This document shows, piece by piece, positions 53,464 to 64,000 of a stretch of 64,000 nt of DNA. The first letter of the stretch is position 1, and each line of letters opens with the position of its first letter. Below the pieces are notes generated by a model. The model saw only the letters and a list, made by a program, of their open reading frames with translations. It did no database searches and was not told where the DNA came from. The stretch comes from Aphis gossypii (taxonomy: Eukaryota > Arthropoda > Insecta > Hemiptera > Aphididae), in the NCBI RefSeq assembly GCF_020184175.1, contig NC_065530.1, forward strand, positions 4,030,001 through 4,094,000, read 5' to 3'. The position numbers were made by a program, and so were the translations under genes.

Positions 53464-56400
53464 TTAGTTGGAGATTTTTTGTTCGTTTTTGCCTTCTTCA
53501 GTTTTAGTCGTCTGGTCTTTGACACCTTCTATGCTGTGTTGCAGGCCGTAGAAAGCGTATATTAACAAACCTGTAACATAAAAATTAAACATATTTATCT
53601 TCATAGTTACATATGATAACATAGAACTATATAATTAATTATTTATTTCATAATATTAGTCTTATCTGAAAAGTTTATACAAACCAATTATTAGCCAAAT
53701 GCTGAATCTAATCCACGTCTTGAAATTTAGTTCCATCATCAGATACAAGTTAAGAATTATACTCAAACACGGTACAAAAGGAACAAAAGGCACCTGAAAA
53801 CAACAAAACAATTATGAATTATCATAGCTAGATAATATTATATTAAATAAATTATTTAATAGGAAATAAGTATAGGAAATTGTGTTGCGTAATTATTATC
53901 AAATAAAATTATTTTAAATATTTCAAAGTAAATCAATAATAATACAATCAAACCATATTTGATACATTAAAAATAAAAATCATAGGTTTCCTCAGTTTTT
54001 TACTATTGTATCACTCATTATGTACGTATAAAACTAAAGCAATTATATAATAAGTTATCAAATTTAGCAATAAGTTTTATTAATTAATATTAATAGACTA
54101 ATAAAAGTTATTTATAACAACATAGAAAAATATATTAAGTTACCTATGATAATAAGTATATAAAATATAAGAGAAAACAACAAGGGGTTTTTCAGCGATG
54201 ACTGCATCTATGTGGTGCTGTATAGAATACCGTGGTTTAATAAAATGCTAATAATTTAAATTGTTTGTGTTTCATTTTTATTCGTGCGCAGTGATCGGCG
54301 TATACGACAGTACTATAAGGAAAAAAGGAATATTCTCACCTTAAACGGTAAACTTTCAATTGCTTGTGGAAGTCTGTTCAACATTAACGTAACAACCAAT
54401 AATATAATGGCTGACAAACCAATTATGAAGCTCAATATCAATCGAACACTGTCTTGATGAGAATCCCAATTTACTACAGAAATGCAAAATATGCACGCAG
54501 TAATTGCTGTAACAAATGTCAATTGACTATGATTATTATACGCGTTGTCATAAAGTATAAAATATGGTTTGTTACCATGCAGCATAAAACTGGAATTATT
54601 AACATAATAATATTGTACCTACCAAATTTCCAAATAAATAACATATTGGAATAATTAATCATTCTAAAATTTCAAGCAATTCAAGCTACACACGTATAAC
54701 ATAAATGTTATATTATAGTTGGGATTTTTAATTATTTAATAACAACGTACAGAAAATGGTTATCAATACTCTTGACACGTATTGGGTTTCCTGGTTGGTA
54801 ATATTTGAGTTCGAAACATTTAACCACGTGGTAATCGTATATACTTCAGGACTGTCTGAATCCCGGCTGTATAAATTAGTATTTCTATACCTGAAAATAA
54901 CACATTTCATATTAAAATATTTTTAAAAAACCGAGAAGTGTAATACAGCTTTTCTCAACCTGGAGTTAGCGACCCTACAGGGGGATCGCGATCGACATAA
55001 CTAGGAATCACGTAAGTAAAAAAACGCTAATTTACAAAATGAACGTTTTTATTTAAAATTTTTTATTGAATAAAAAAAAATACTTATACCTGTAACAAGT
55101 TTAAATTAGGTACTACACGTGGTATTTATAAATGGTATATTTCCTTTGGTTAATTAATTCATTATATGATATTTTAATTGTTCAAATTTTGTATTTAATA
55201 AATACATAGGGGGGTCGAGAAGTGATTTACCATATTTTATACCTATTTTGGGGGTAGCGACAGTCATGGGCGAATATAGGAAATATTTTCGGAGGGGGTT
55301 TTGGTCAGATAATATACATTAAATTTAATCCACAATTTTTTTTTTAATTGTTTTATCTTTAATTTCGGGGGTGTTTGAACACCCAAAACACCCTAATTAC
55401 CTACGCCCACGAGTGACACTAAAAAAGTTGAGAAACACTAGTTAATAAATAATAATAAACACCTTAGGATCAAAACGCAGACGCAAACGATCATATACGA
55501 TTGAAGCGTGCCAATGGACGCCATGTCGACGAGCTGCTCTAGATTGAATATGGTCGACAATAGACCTGCAAGAAAACGACTACGGAATTGAATAAGGTAA
55601 AAATAATATTATTATCATAACATAAGTATATTATTATCAAAATAAACAGATTGGGCGTTGGACTATCGGCCATACCTGCACAGACACCACAAATTATAGC
55701 GGCTATGAACGGCGTCTTGGTCTTCTCGTTGATCTTCGACAAGAAACTGAACAGCAACCCGTCACTGGACATCGCGTACAGAATTCGCGGTATCGGGAAC
55801 AGGCATCCTATTAAGCTTCAAAACGAACGAAATAAAGACGATGACGACCCAAAATTTTATTATATTATTATACGATGCGTGTTTGACATCGTTTAAATTT
55901 AATAACTATAACCGCTCACGTGGTGAAAAGTGCGAATACCGCACCACCGGTGACCAAATATTTCAGTACAGGCATTCCCAGATTTTCGTATATAACCGGT
56001 AAGGGTGCATTCGGATCCTAAAACAATGTGGTCACCACTTAATGTCATTGCGAATCCAAATGGTTCGCAGTTGTTCTTAAGTTTTTAAAATATAATATTA
56101 TGAAAGTATATACTTGATCGTAATATGGCCACATCAAGGTCAACACCGACGCTACGCTCGAGTACGCAACCGTGACATTGAACAGCGTCAAAACGATTGC
56201 CAATGGTATAGTCTTTTTGGGGTTTTTTGTTTCTTCGCCTAAATAAATCAGTGGTAATTAATATTTGTGAAAATTATATAATAAAATAAAGACATGTTAT
56301 AAATGAACTCGAATATAATATTTTTTTAATTTTTTTTTTATTGAAACAAAATTGTATTTACAGTCTGTATTTACATTGTTATACAACAAGATAATTTTAT

Positions 56401-59400
56401 GAATTTAGAATGACGGGAAGGAAAAGACGCCCATTAGCTACACCCCATAATAAAGTATATAATATAGGTTTAAAAAAGAGTATTTTTAGTTAAAAAAAAA
56501 AAATACTAATAATTTACTTCGTATAACCGTGAAAGTATAAAAAATAAAATAACATTCAATCATAGGTATTATTTCTTTTGAAATATTTCATAAAAATACT
56601 TTAAAATTAAAATCTCAAGTTAAGTATTTCACACTTATAATCCTTTATTAAATAGGTATTATTCCAAACGCACACCTATAAGGACATATTTTATTCATGA
56701 CAGAGATTTATTATGTCATTATAAATTAATAATGATTGGTAGGTATATTAATACAAATAAAATAAAGAAATGTTTATATCATTATATGTATAAAAAAATG
56801 CCACCAAAAATTGATACCTACCAGTTGAAGCAATTGAATCAAAACCGATAAACCCATAAAAACATCTCGCAGCTCCAGCGACCATACCAGTCCAGCCAAA
56901 CGGCAAGAATCCACCATTGCCACCGTTTACTCCGGCTGGGATATCATTTTTATCGATGAACCAATTCGATAAATTCGCTAAAACCAAATTAACTTATCAG
57001 GCTTTTTTCCACTTCTATTATATGAAGTAGGATAAGTTATTATTAAATATGGTAAAACTGTGAAAGTAAATACATTATTTGTGAAAAATCGTAAATCTAT
57101 TTTTATCAAAATCATTTTTTATTTTTTTTTAATACAGCCTTTATTTTATTGTATTCAATCATATTTGTTTTATAATTGTAGCTTATCACTTTAAAAATAC
57201 GTTACATAGCAAGAATTAAATCGAATCGAGGAATACTATACACGAACATAATCATATAAATTAATTATTAAATTTTCAAAAAACATATACCTAATATAAA
57301 CTAAAAAGTCTAAAGATTAAAAAGTGATAGTGGGTACCTACCTAGTTTACTATTGGAATTTAATAATATACATCTAACGTTAATACTTTGTTTGCTCAAT
57401 ATATAAAAACTAGCTTAAACTATACATTCTATGAAATTGGAATTAATTAATGCTCGTTATCTGAAAACTACAATTAAGTCTAATTATATGAATAATATGT
57501 ACAGAACACACAAGAACCCGGAAAACATATTGTTTCTTATAGATGATAAAAAATAGTAAGTTAGTATAGCATTAATATTTAGATAATTTATTTCAATAAT
57601 ACTTAATAGTTCAATACTTATAAAAATATATATGATTCTAATGAAAGTGTAACGTTAGTCAATTAATTACATATACTCGAAAATAATTATAGTTTTAAGT
57701 GGTCATATATATAAAAATGGTCTATCTTTGATAAGGCATAGTATATTATATAAATTACAGATAAAAATAAAGTGGGGGAATGTGAAAGGATTTTGAGTTA
57801 GTATTTATAAGATGTATTCAGTTTTACCAAGTGTAGTAAAAAATAAAAAAATAATTGAAATAAATATACGTATATTATTTTATCGACGACCTAAGAAAAT
57901 GTATTCAATACACAGCAGAGTTGTAATAAAACATGTTTTACGATGTAATATATTACATAACTATTACAGACGCATAATATGATTATTATTATAAAATAAG
58001 TTCGCAAAAGAATTAATATTGGTGATACATTTTGGTTTTTTCATGAAATATATTCAAACGTTGTGGCACTCTGTAATTAATGCTAAAATAATATAAGATG
58101 ACTTATGTACGTTATATTGTTATAAAAAAAATATTAATTAAAATTGTAATTTATTAAATGTATAATAAATCCACATCCAAATAATATACTCCTAATGCTA
58201 CCTAAAATTATTGTTTATATTTGAAATTAAATTTATATACGTTTTTTGTATTGTAAATTTTACCGGTGAGATTAATTAAGTATCTAGTACTTCAATACAG
58301 ATAAATCGTCAAAAAACTTTTAAAATACCAAAATATTTTTATGCCACAATAACCATATTACTTTTATTAATAATTAAAATACTTAAACATATTAAATACG
58401 TACCAAAATAAAATCCACTAACAATGACCGTACATACAGTCAATAAATTTAATGTAGTAAAAAGGTTATTCAGAGTTGACGATTTACGAACACCCCAGGC
58501 CACGACCACTGTAAATTAACAAACAATGTAAATCAACAATAAGCAATATTGTTTTTAACTTCATCAATAGTAACAAATCAATATAATTTACATCCATCGT
58601 GTCACTTTAACCCTGCAAGTCGTATTTAACAAATTAACAAAATTTTTAAACAATTCAACTTGTAAAAAATAGTTAACATCAGCAACTGCTTTAATGTTTT
58701 AAATTCTTATCATTATTTTTATATATATTATATATAACTGTTTTACAATACGCACGAGTGTATTTAATATGAATAATTGAAAATGCATTAATTAAATTCC
58801 AGTGATTAACCATAAACTATTAAATTAAATAAAAAGTAAATTAATATTAATTTGATCATTCTTAACCTACTGGTTCAAAAATAACATTGTTAAATATTGT
58901 TTTCTATCGACTTTTTACAGTTAAATAAAATTTTGAAAACTAACTCATTTATAAGAGATGATTGCATGACACGATGAAATGCTCAGTTTTGTTATATTTT
59001 ACTTCAAAGTGTTAAAAGTATAATTTTTTACAATTATACATTCTTATGGCTTGCTTTATTGAGATGATAAAATTAACTTACAAGCGATAGACATAATAAA
59101 CAAAAATGATGCAACATCCGGATATTCTCCCAAAAAATCCAAGTGTATTGAAAAATGTTTTTTCATAAACATTTTCTGGGGATCTCCGAGTAAAGAATCT
59201 AAATAGTTACTCATAGCTTTGGCAACAGCAGCGGTACCTAAAAAAAATTCAAAAATGATTACTCCAAAATGTAGTCATATTACGAGTTCAAATAAATAAC
59301 TGTTTGTAATAACTAATCACGAATAACTGTCATAAGTATTATTTAAAAAAATAAATTGTAACCAACCAATTGTGTGTTCCAGTAGTAAATTCCAGCCAAT

Positions 59401-61947
59401 TACGAATGCAATAAATTCTCCTACTGCCACATAACTGTAAATATATGCGGATCCTGCTTTAGGCACCCGGCTAGCGAATTCAGCATAACAAACACCTAGT
59501 GATTAAAAGGTTATTAAATCAAACTAATAAAATCCACGTGATTGACCTTACACGGTGGCTACACACGTTAAATACGTAAGTATAGTAGAATACACACAGT
59601 TTCGTTAAAAAAAGTACTCAATATCCAATATCTTTTCTAATCATATTGTTTATGATATTTACGTATGATATAATAATTATTTTCGTACATACAAGTGTGT
59701 ATAGAAAATGTGTACATTGAAGTTCGTAATTTCCTGGCTGTTTTACAATAAGTTGAATGCATTATAATTGGTTTGACACTTTAATGTATTATGAGGGTGA
59801 GAGGATACCTACCATTGTCCGAATAGAACATTTTTTAAGGAATTATAAAGCAGCAGTATTACTGCCATAAACTTACTATCATCGTTCTTCGTAATTCGTC
59901 AATCAAAAAACATGAACATTATCAAATTACGATTTTAAATTAATTTAATTTATTACAGTCATTTATAAAATATAATTTAATTTTTATTATTGTGATTGGT
60001 AAAATATTGATTATACAGTTAAAGTCAACAAAAAAATATGTTATTTACATCCATGGGTTGCTACTTGCTTAGATCATACTATTATTAGGTTAGATTAGTT
60101 TTAGACTATCCGCCATACGAAAAAAAATGATATTATTTTATATTATGATGCTATTATCTAAAATTCTAAACTGTTCTGCTATTTCTCAAAAATTTAAATT
60201 ATCGATTACATTTTATGAATCTAGTTAATTATACATTTTTTATGAGTAAATTAAGTATACTCGTACTGACTAATATAGTATACATATTGTTTATCATTTT
60301 CAGTTGAATTTATTAATTTGAATTCTTGTAAGTACAATCTGATCATTTTATTATTATTATAGAAACAATAAAATATTTTTAAATTACTAACAAAAAGATA
60401 AAACATAGTCATTTAGCTTAGTTAAGTGTGCATGAGCTCTCTAAATTGTTTTATCTAAGTAGTTGCTAGGGATGCATTTTTTTAAGATTTGAGGTGAGGT
60501 ACAACAATTTTACCTAGGGCGTAAAAACACTAAAAACGTTTCCGTTTAACTCTAAAAGAATAAATGAGTCAGAAATTCTCATCACCCACAATACCATGAA
60601 TTAAAAGTATAAACTACAGTTAATTTTTACAATCATTGATTGCATAATATATTCGAGTACTTACCTGAAAACGAAGATACTGTTGCAGCCAATATAAAAG
60701 ACAATACAACAGCCGGTCCAGCAACCGACTTTGCTACTGTTCCGGCCAATACATAAACACCACATCCTAACGTGGAACCAGTGCCTAATGCGGTCAAATC
60801 CACGACGTTTAGCACTCGTTTAAATTTGTCTTTTTCAACTCCGATTTCTTCCACGTAGGTCTTTTTCCGACTGAGTTTCTGGTAAACGTCCTTCTAATGA
60901 GAAAAATAAAATTATATTGTACATTAATTGTACATACGTTTTACAAAAAAAAAAACAGCATTATTTATCTTTTATAAAATTACGTTAAAAAATATATATA
61001 TGCATTTCAATTTCTATTAAATTGTTTGTGATTCAATTTATTTATAAATTCTATGTATATATATATTTCGTTATTCGAATATCATGCAAACTTTACGCAT
61101 GAAAACCTATCATAATATTACATCGTCTAATTTATCTATTTACTTATTTATTGAGGAAATATTGATAAGATGTACCTACATAATAATTAAAGGACACAAT
61201 TATAAAAAAGGTTTTAATCTAACAATAATTAATTATAGGTTGAGAAATCATAGGAAAAGACCTTAGAACTGGTTGTATAATTGAAGGTTAGATGTGATGT
61301 ATTATGTGTAGTGGAGATCAGAGGGTCTGATTATCACTATAGAAACTTGAGTGAATGTAAATAATTATCCATATTACAATTCATTTTTTGTTTTTTGTTT
61401 TTGTTTTTTTATGGTAAAATTAATCCAAAACACTCTAAATATAAACAATATAAACATTTTTTTTTTGAATTTTCTATCTGTGATTTCGAATACCTAATCC
61501 AAAATTATATGAAATTTTTACTATTGTTATTATTTTTTTTCTCGGATCTTGTTTTTTTCTTTGTTCTTTTACTTTCATTAATATTGCCATGTACTTTTGC
61601 CAAACTCTTCTGTAGTATACCTCACAACATTAAATTCGTACACTTTAATACTTGTCAGACTTTTTGTTCAAATTTATGATTTCTGTTTAGTTTTTTTTAC
61701 TCTATTTATTAAAAAATAATACATGTGTAAATAATTTAAATATAGATAAAAATATAATTAAAATATTTAAGTTATTTATGAACATTTTACTTTTTTAATA
61801 TAAACCAAGTTTTAACTCGCCAAATTTATTAAAATTTATGACATTTATGAATTTATGTATTAAATACGACAAGACATTCTATCTAAATAGGACGATCGAG
61901 TAAAAAACTCAACCACTTCAAATACTTACAGTCCAAGAGCCGGTCAT
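53464..61947 (-). CDS. Cationic amino acid transporter (slimfast-like), copy D, complete
   Basis: Exons: 61930-61947, 60665-60893, 59367-59495, 59082-59237, 58404-58508, 56822-56977, 56114-56238, 55920-56017, 55676-55815, 55463-55565, 54751-54890, 54340-54506, 53685-53793, 53464-53570. Joined: 1782 nt, 593 aa plus TAA. It starts MTGSWT, then KDVYQKLSRKKTY. TM1 lies at about residues 36-58 with GSTLGCGVYVLAG (Cys50), TM2 at 65-83, and Glu109 in GEFIAF matches the essential TM3 Glu of mammalian CAT1. GGNGGFLPFGW and GFIGFDSIASTG (Asp259) follow, then LFPIPRILYAMSSDG, EQLVDMASIGTL, and the C-terminal VPFVPFVPC/LNLYLMMEL block. In copy D the conserved AEFAGRVPKAG has Ser91 in place of Gly. The C-terminal tail is charged (KTEEGKNEQK). 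The introns carry several transposon remnants. Family role: plasma-membrane basic amino acid transport. Confidence 0.94.
53794..54339 (-). other. Intron 12 of copy D
   Basis: AT-rich intron with GTGAGA donor and TTTTCAG acceptor. No element recognised. Confidence 0.7.
54946..55440. mobile_element. Degraded hAT-like element with a second small element nested inside
   Basis: The outer ends read CAGCTTTTCTCAACCTGG at 54946 and AAGTTGAGAAACACTA at about 55440, imperfect inverted repeats of the hAT CAG(T/C)GTTTCTCAACC type; internal GGGGGATCGCG and GGGGGGTCGAG fit such elements. At 55263-55412 a 150-bp insert has ends TCATGGGCGAATA and TCGTGGGCGTA (read inward) and is flanked by GCGACA and GTGACA, a likely diverged target duplication. 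Removing it restores a continuous hAT-like right end. The outer target duplication is not clear. It fills most of intron 10 of copy D. Confidence 0.65.
56320..56450 (-). mobile_element. 5'-truncated LINE (non-LTR retrotransposon) 3' tail
   Basis: On the minus strand a short open frame ending WGVANGRLFLPVILNS and a stop is followed by about 65 nt, then CAATAAA running into a poly-A tract. This is the expected layout of the very end of a LINE second reading frame plus its 3' end and poly-A tail. It sits inside intron 6 of copy D (56239-56821). The family was not identified; the coding origin of the frame is inference. Confidence 0.4.
56978..58403 (-). other. Intron 5 of copy D
   Basis: The longest D intron (1426 bp), with a GTACGT donor and a TTTTAG acceptor. 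AT-rich throughout; I see no coding remnant and no clear inverted repeats. Confidence 0.65.
58509..59081 (-). other. Intron 4 of copy D
   Basis: AT-rich intron with a GTAAGT donor and TTTACAG acceptor. No element recognised. Confidence 0.7.
59496..60664 (-). other. Intron 2 of copy D
   Basis: AT-rich intron with a GTAAGT donor and CACTAG acceptor. No element recognised. Confidence 0.7.
60894..61929 (-). other. Intron 1 of copy D
   Basis: Follows the 18-nt first coding exon. The segment 61390-61690 is strongly purine-rich on the minus strand and open in places there (Lys/Arg/Asn-rich), and a T-rich open frame runs opposite. This is most simply a low-complexity stretch; an eroded coding relic cannot be excluded. 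Confidence 0.6.
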
Positions 61948-62184
61948 TTTCAGTTCTTTCCAAATCGATTCTCAGAATAATCTGTGCTAATAACTAACCT
62001 ACCGATATATTTTATAATAATTAATAATTAAACGTATCCTGGTAAGTGTAGACAAGTATGCAATTATCAGAATATAGTAAATATTATATAGTTTTTTATG
62101 AATAGTGAAGGAATGTAACGTCTGTATGGTCTATAAAAGAAATATTATCCGATATTCGATCCACACTAAACGTGACTATTCACG

Positions 62185-62220
62185 TTTCGCGATCTATCGT
62201 TCGACTGGCAATAAAACCGC
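62185..62220 (-). promoter_or_regulatory. Putative core promoter of copy D
   Basis: Minus-strand TGCCAGTCGAACGATAG gives an initiator A at about 62206, 259 nt upstream of the ATG at 61947. The CAGTCGAACGAT core is nearly the same as in copy C. The flanking 62160-62300 stretch is richer in CpG than the rest of the spacer. Confidence 0.6.
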
Positions 62221-64000
62221 GATTTCAGCTGGCAGCACTATCACGTTCAAGGTATGACTGTGATTGGCCATCTCCCATCCACACCATCAACGACGATAAC
62301 TTTCTGTCCTCGAAAATAAAAATCCTAATATTAGTGTATTCGTATATTATTTTAATTAGGATATACGATATACCTTCTAATCTTAAGCCGATTAACTTTG
62401 TCTATTAACAACGTTAATTTTCGGTGTTCAATATAAATTCGTAAAATAAAATTTAAATTAAATAATTTATTAAATAAAAATCCCATCGTTGACTACTAAT
62501 ATCATAAAAACCAAATAATTACAAGAAATCCACTTAATGTCAATGCAGCAAAATGCATATAAACGATTAGATTTTATAAATGTACGATGCATACCTACCC
62601 ACAAAATTAATTAAAAGTTAAAACCCATTCCAAAAAACAGGTCAGTTGTAAGACCGGTTTTCTAAGAGCCTTAATCTGCCTGCCCTAGCCTAATTGCTAT
62701 ATGATCTAAGCATAGACCAAAAAAAAAAACATATACCTACCTAATAAATTACATAACTAAAAAGTTCCAGCAATATATATTATGTATGTAAAAAAAGCAT
62801 TTGCACCAATATTTAATATTTGTAATTTAAAAATTGATATACATACCTACAGAGTAAATAAACAAAAAAAAATATATTAGAAAGTGCATAATATAATATT
62901 CATTATACATTGAGGAACCATTGTTCTTATCATCTTACTAAAGTTATGTTTTGGTAAATTAGCAAATTTTACATTTAGTTAAATTCATTTTTTTGATTCT
63001 TAACAAAGTGATGAATGTATTGATTTCACAATAATGTCTGTGTTTTTGTGTTTAGGTATATCTGTGTATACGTCATGCCCATAAACGCTCAAAAAGAAAT
63101 AAAAAATTAAATTGAAAATTCATCACAAATAAAAAATAATTTTATAAATATTTGATGGAAATTGCAAGTATTTAAAGTTATTTGTTTTTAAGTTACACTA
63201 AAAAAACAAAATCGATGGTGTTAAAAATTGGGTTTGTTTAAAAATTCCCGTTTTTCCTAATTTTTTTCCACGCTATAAGTTGATGTGATACAGTTTCATG
63301 TTAAATAATATCGAAAAAATAAAACACATCAAATTTCTCACCAATATCCAGAACCGGATTTAGAGAAGTTATTAAATTAATATCCAAAACTTCAAGAAAC
63401 AATAAATGTATTTAACAACCCAACTGACTCCACACCAAAAAACATTTTTAAAGCTGGGGAAAGATATACATTAAATTATACGGTGCAACGAAAAATCAAA
63501 CAAAAATAAATGAATATCGATATTTATCTTTCATTTGAAATACGTCTAAAAAATAATTTAAATTTGTAGGCATACCTCCATAAGAAGAGGCTTTTTTTTT
63601 ACAAGCTGGTGGTATATATACCTACACATTTTTAGATACATTTCAAAATCTTTTAAAATTTTAGTCTACGCATGCGCAGTAAAAAATGTTTTAATAGTAA
63701 CACCTATTTTGAACATTATATTCGGATAGGCCTATTTTCTTAAAGTAATTTTGATGTATAAATTATGGTTCTAAATTCATAATTGACTGAATAAGAGCCA
63801 CGTCAATTGAAATAAATAATACATTTTTTTATTATTTTTAAAAATGTATAAAATCATTCATAATTAATTCTTATTGGTTACTTACACAAGTTCCACACTT
63901 CCACGTAATATCACGTTGAACACATTTTAATGGATTATTCTGGACTTCAGGTTATAACCATAAATATATGTTGTGGTTTTAAATAATTTACATATTGAAT
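62221..64000. other. Spacer upstream of copy D
   Basis: AT-rich spacer with a second copy of the interspersed repeat at about 62995-63290 and less AT-rich islets near 62640-62720. No gene or further transporter exon is seen before the right edge. Confidence 0.5.
62995..63290. repeat. Interspersed repeat, second copy with an inverted block
   Basis: The left part (GTGATGAATGTATTGATTTC...TGTGTTTTTGTGT) matches the start of the repeat at 36910 in the same direction. The right part, read on the minus strand, matches its AAACGGGAATTTTTA...CATCGATTTT...TAAATACTTG block. So one block is inverted relative to the other copy, either by rearrangement or because the parent element has inverted ends. Confidence 0.55.

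Noticed and set aside
1..64000. Bacterial-type systems, CRISPR arrays, phage or symbiont genes
   Set aside because: All coding sequence found is intron-split insect sequence; no direct-repeat array, operon or bacterial gene was seen.

Overview
The window looks like nuclear DNA from a sap-feeding hemipteran insect, most probably an aphid. It is very AT-rich, the genes are split by GT-AG introns, and it carries small DNA-transposon derivatives and microsatellites. Proteins encoded here match insect families. Nothing bacterial is seen: no operons, Shine-Dalgarno sites, CRISPR, rRNA or recognisable tRNA.

The main content is a head-to-tail tandem array of four cationic amino acid transporter genes (CAT, SLC7 family, slimfast-like), all on the minus strand and labelled A to D from left to right. 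B (28791-34863), C (41181-49092) and D (53464-61947) are complete. Each can be spliced by hand into 14 coding exons at matching positions, giving uninterrupted frames of 595, 595 and 593 codons. A (1-8254) runs off the left edge, so only its first three coding exons are present. Every copy starts with a tiny first coding exon (18 nt in B, C and D; 27 nt in A) holding an invariant Trp, followed by a long first intron. About 200-450 nt upstream of each start is a shared initiator-like core promoter motif, so each copy appears to be a separate transcription unit with its own promoter.

Between A and B, on the same strand, lies a three-exon gene for a divergent non-muscle/smooth-type myosin regulatory light chain (24572-26935, 173 aa). 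It keeps the phosphorylatable Ser but has Leu where the neighbouring Thr normally sits.

The remaining sequence is AT-rich intron and spacer. I could identify an intact 184-bp hAT-type MITE with a perfect 8-bp target duplication (51199-51398), a 450-bp MITE with long inverted repeats (about 50018-50469), a nested hAT-like composite in an intron of copy D (about 54946-55440), a 5'-truncated LINE tail (about 56320-56450), and two copies of one interspersed repeat (about 36910-37800 and 62995-63290). There is also a CpG-richer island of unknown role (about 16780-17860) and a perfect 30-bp palindrome (19310-19339).

Functionally the locus reads as a duplicated set of plasma-membrane transporters for basic amino acids that keep the family core but differ at a few otherwise conserved positions. 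In sap-feeding insects with nutritional symbionts such duplicates are candidates for gut- or bacteriocyte-specific amino acid traffic. That last point is inference; no expression evidence is in the sequence.
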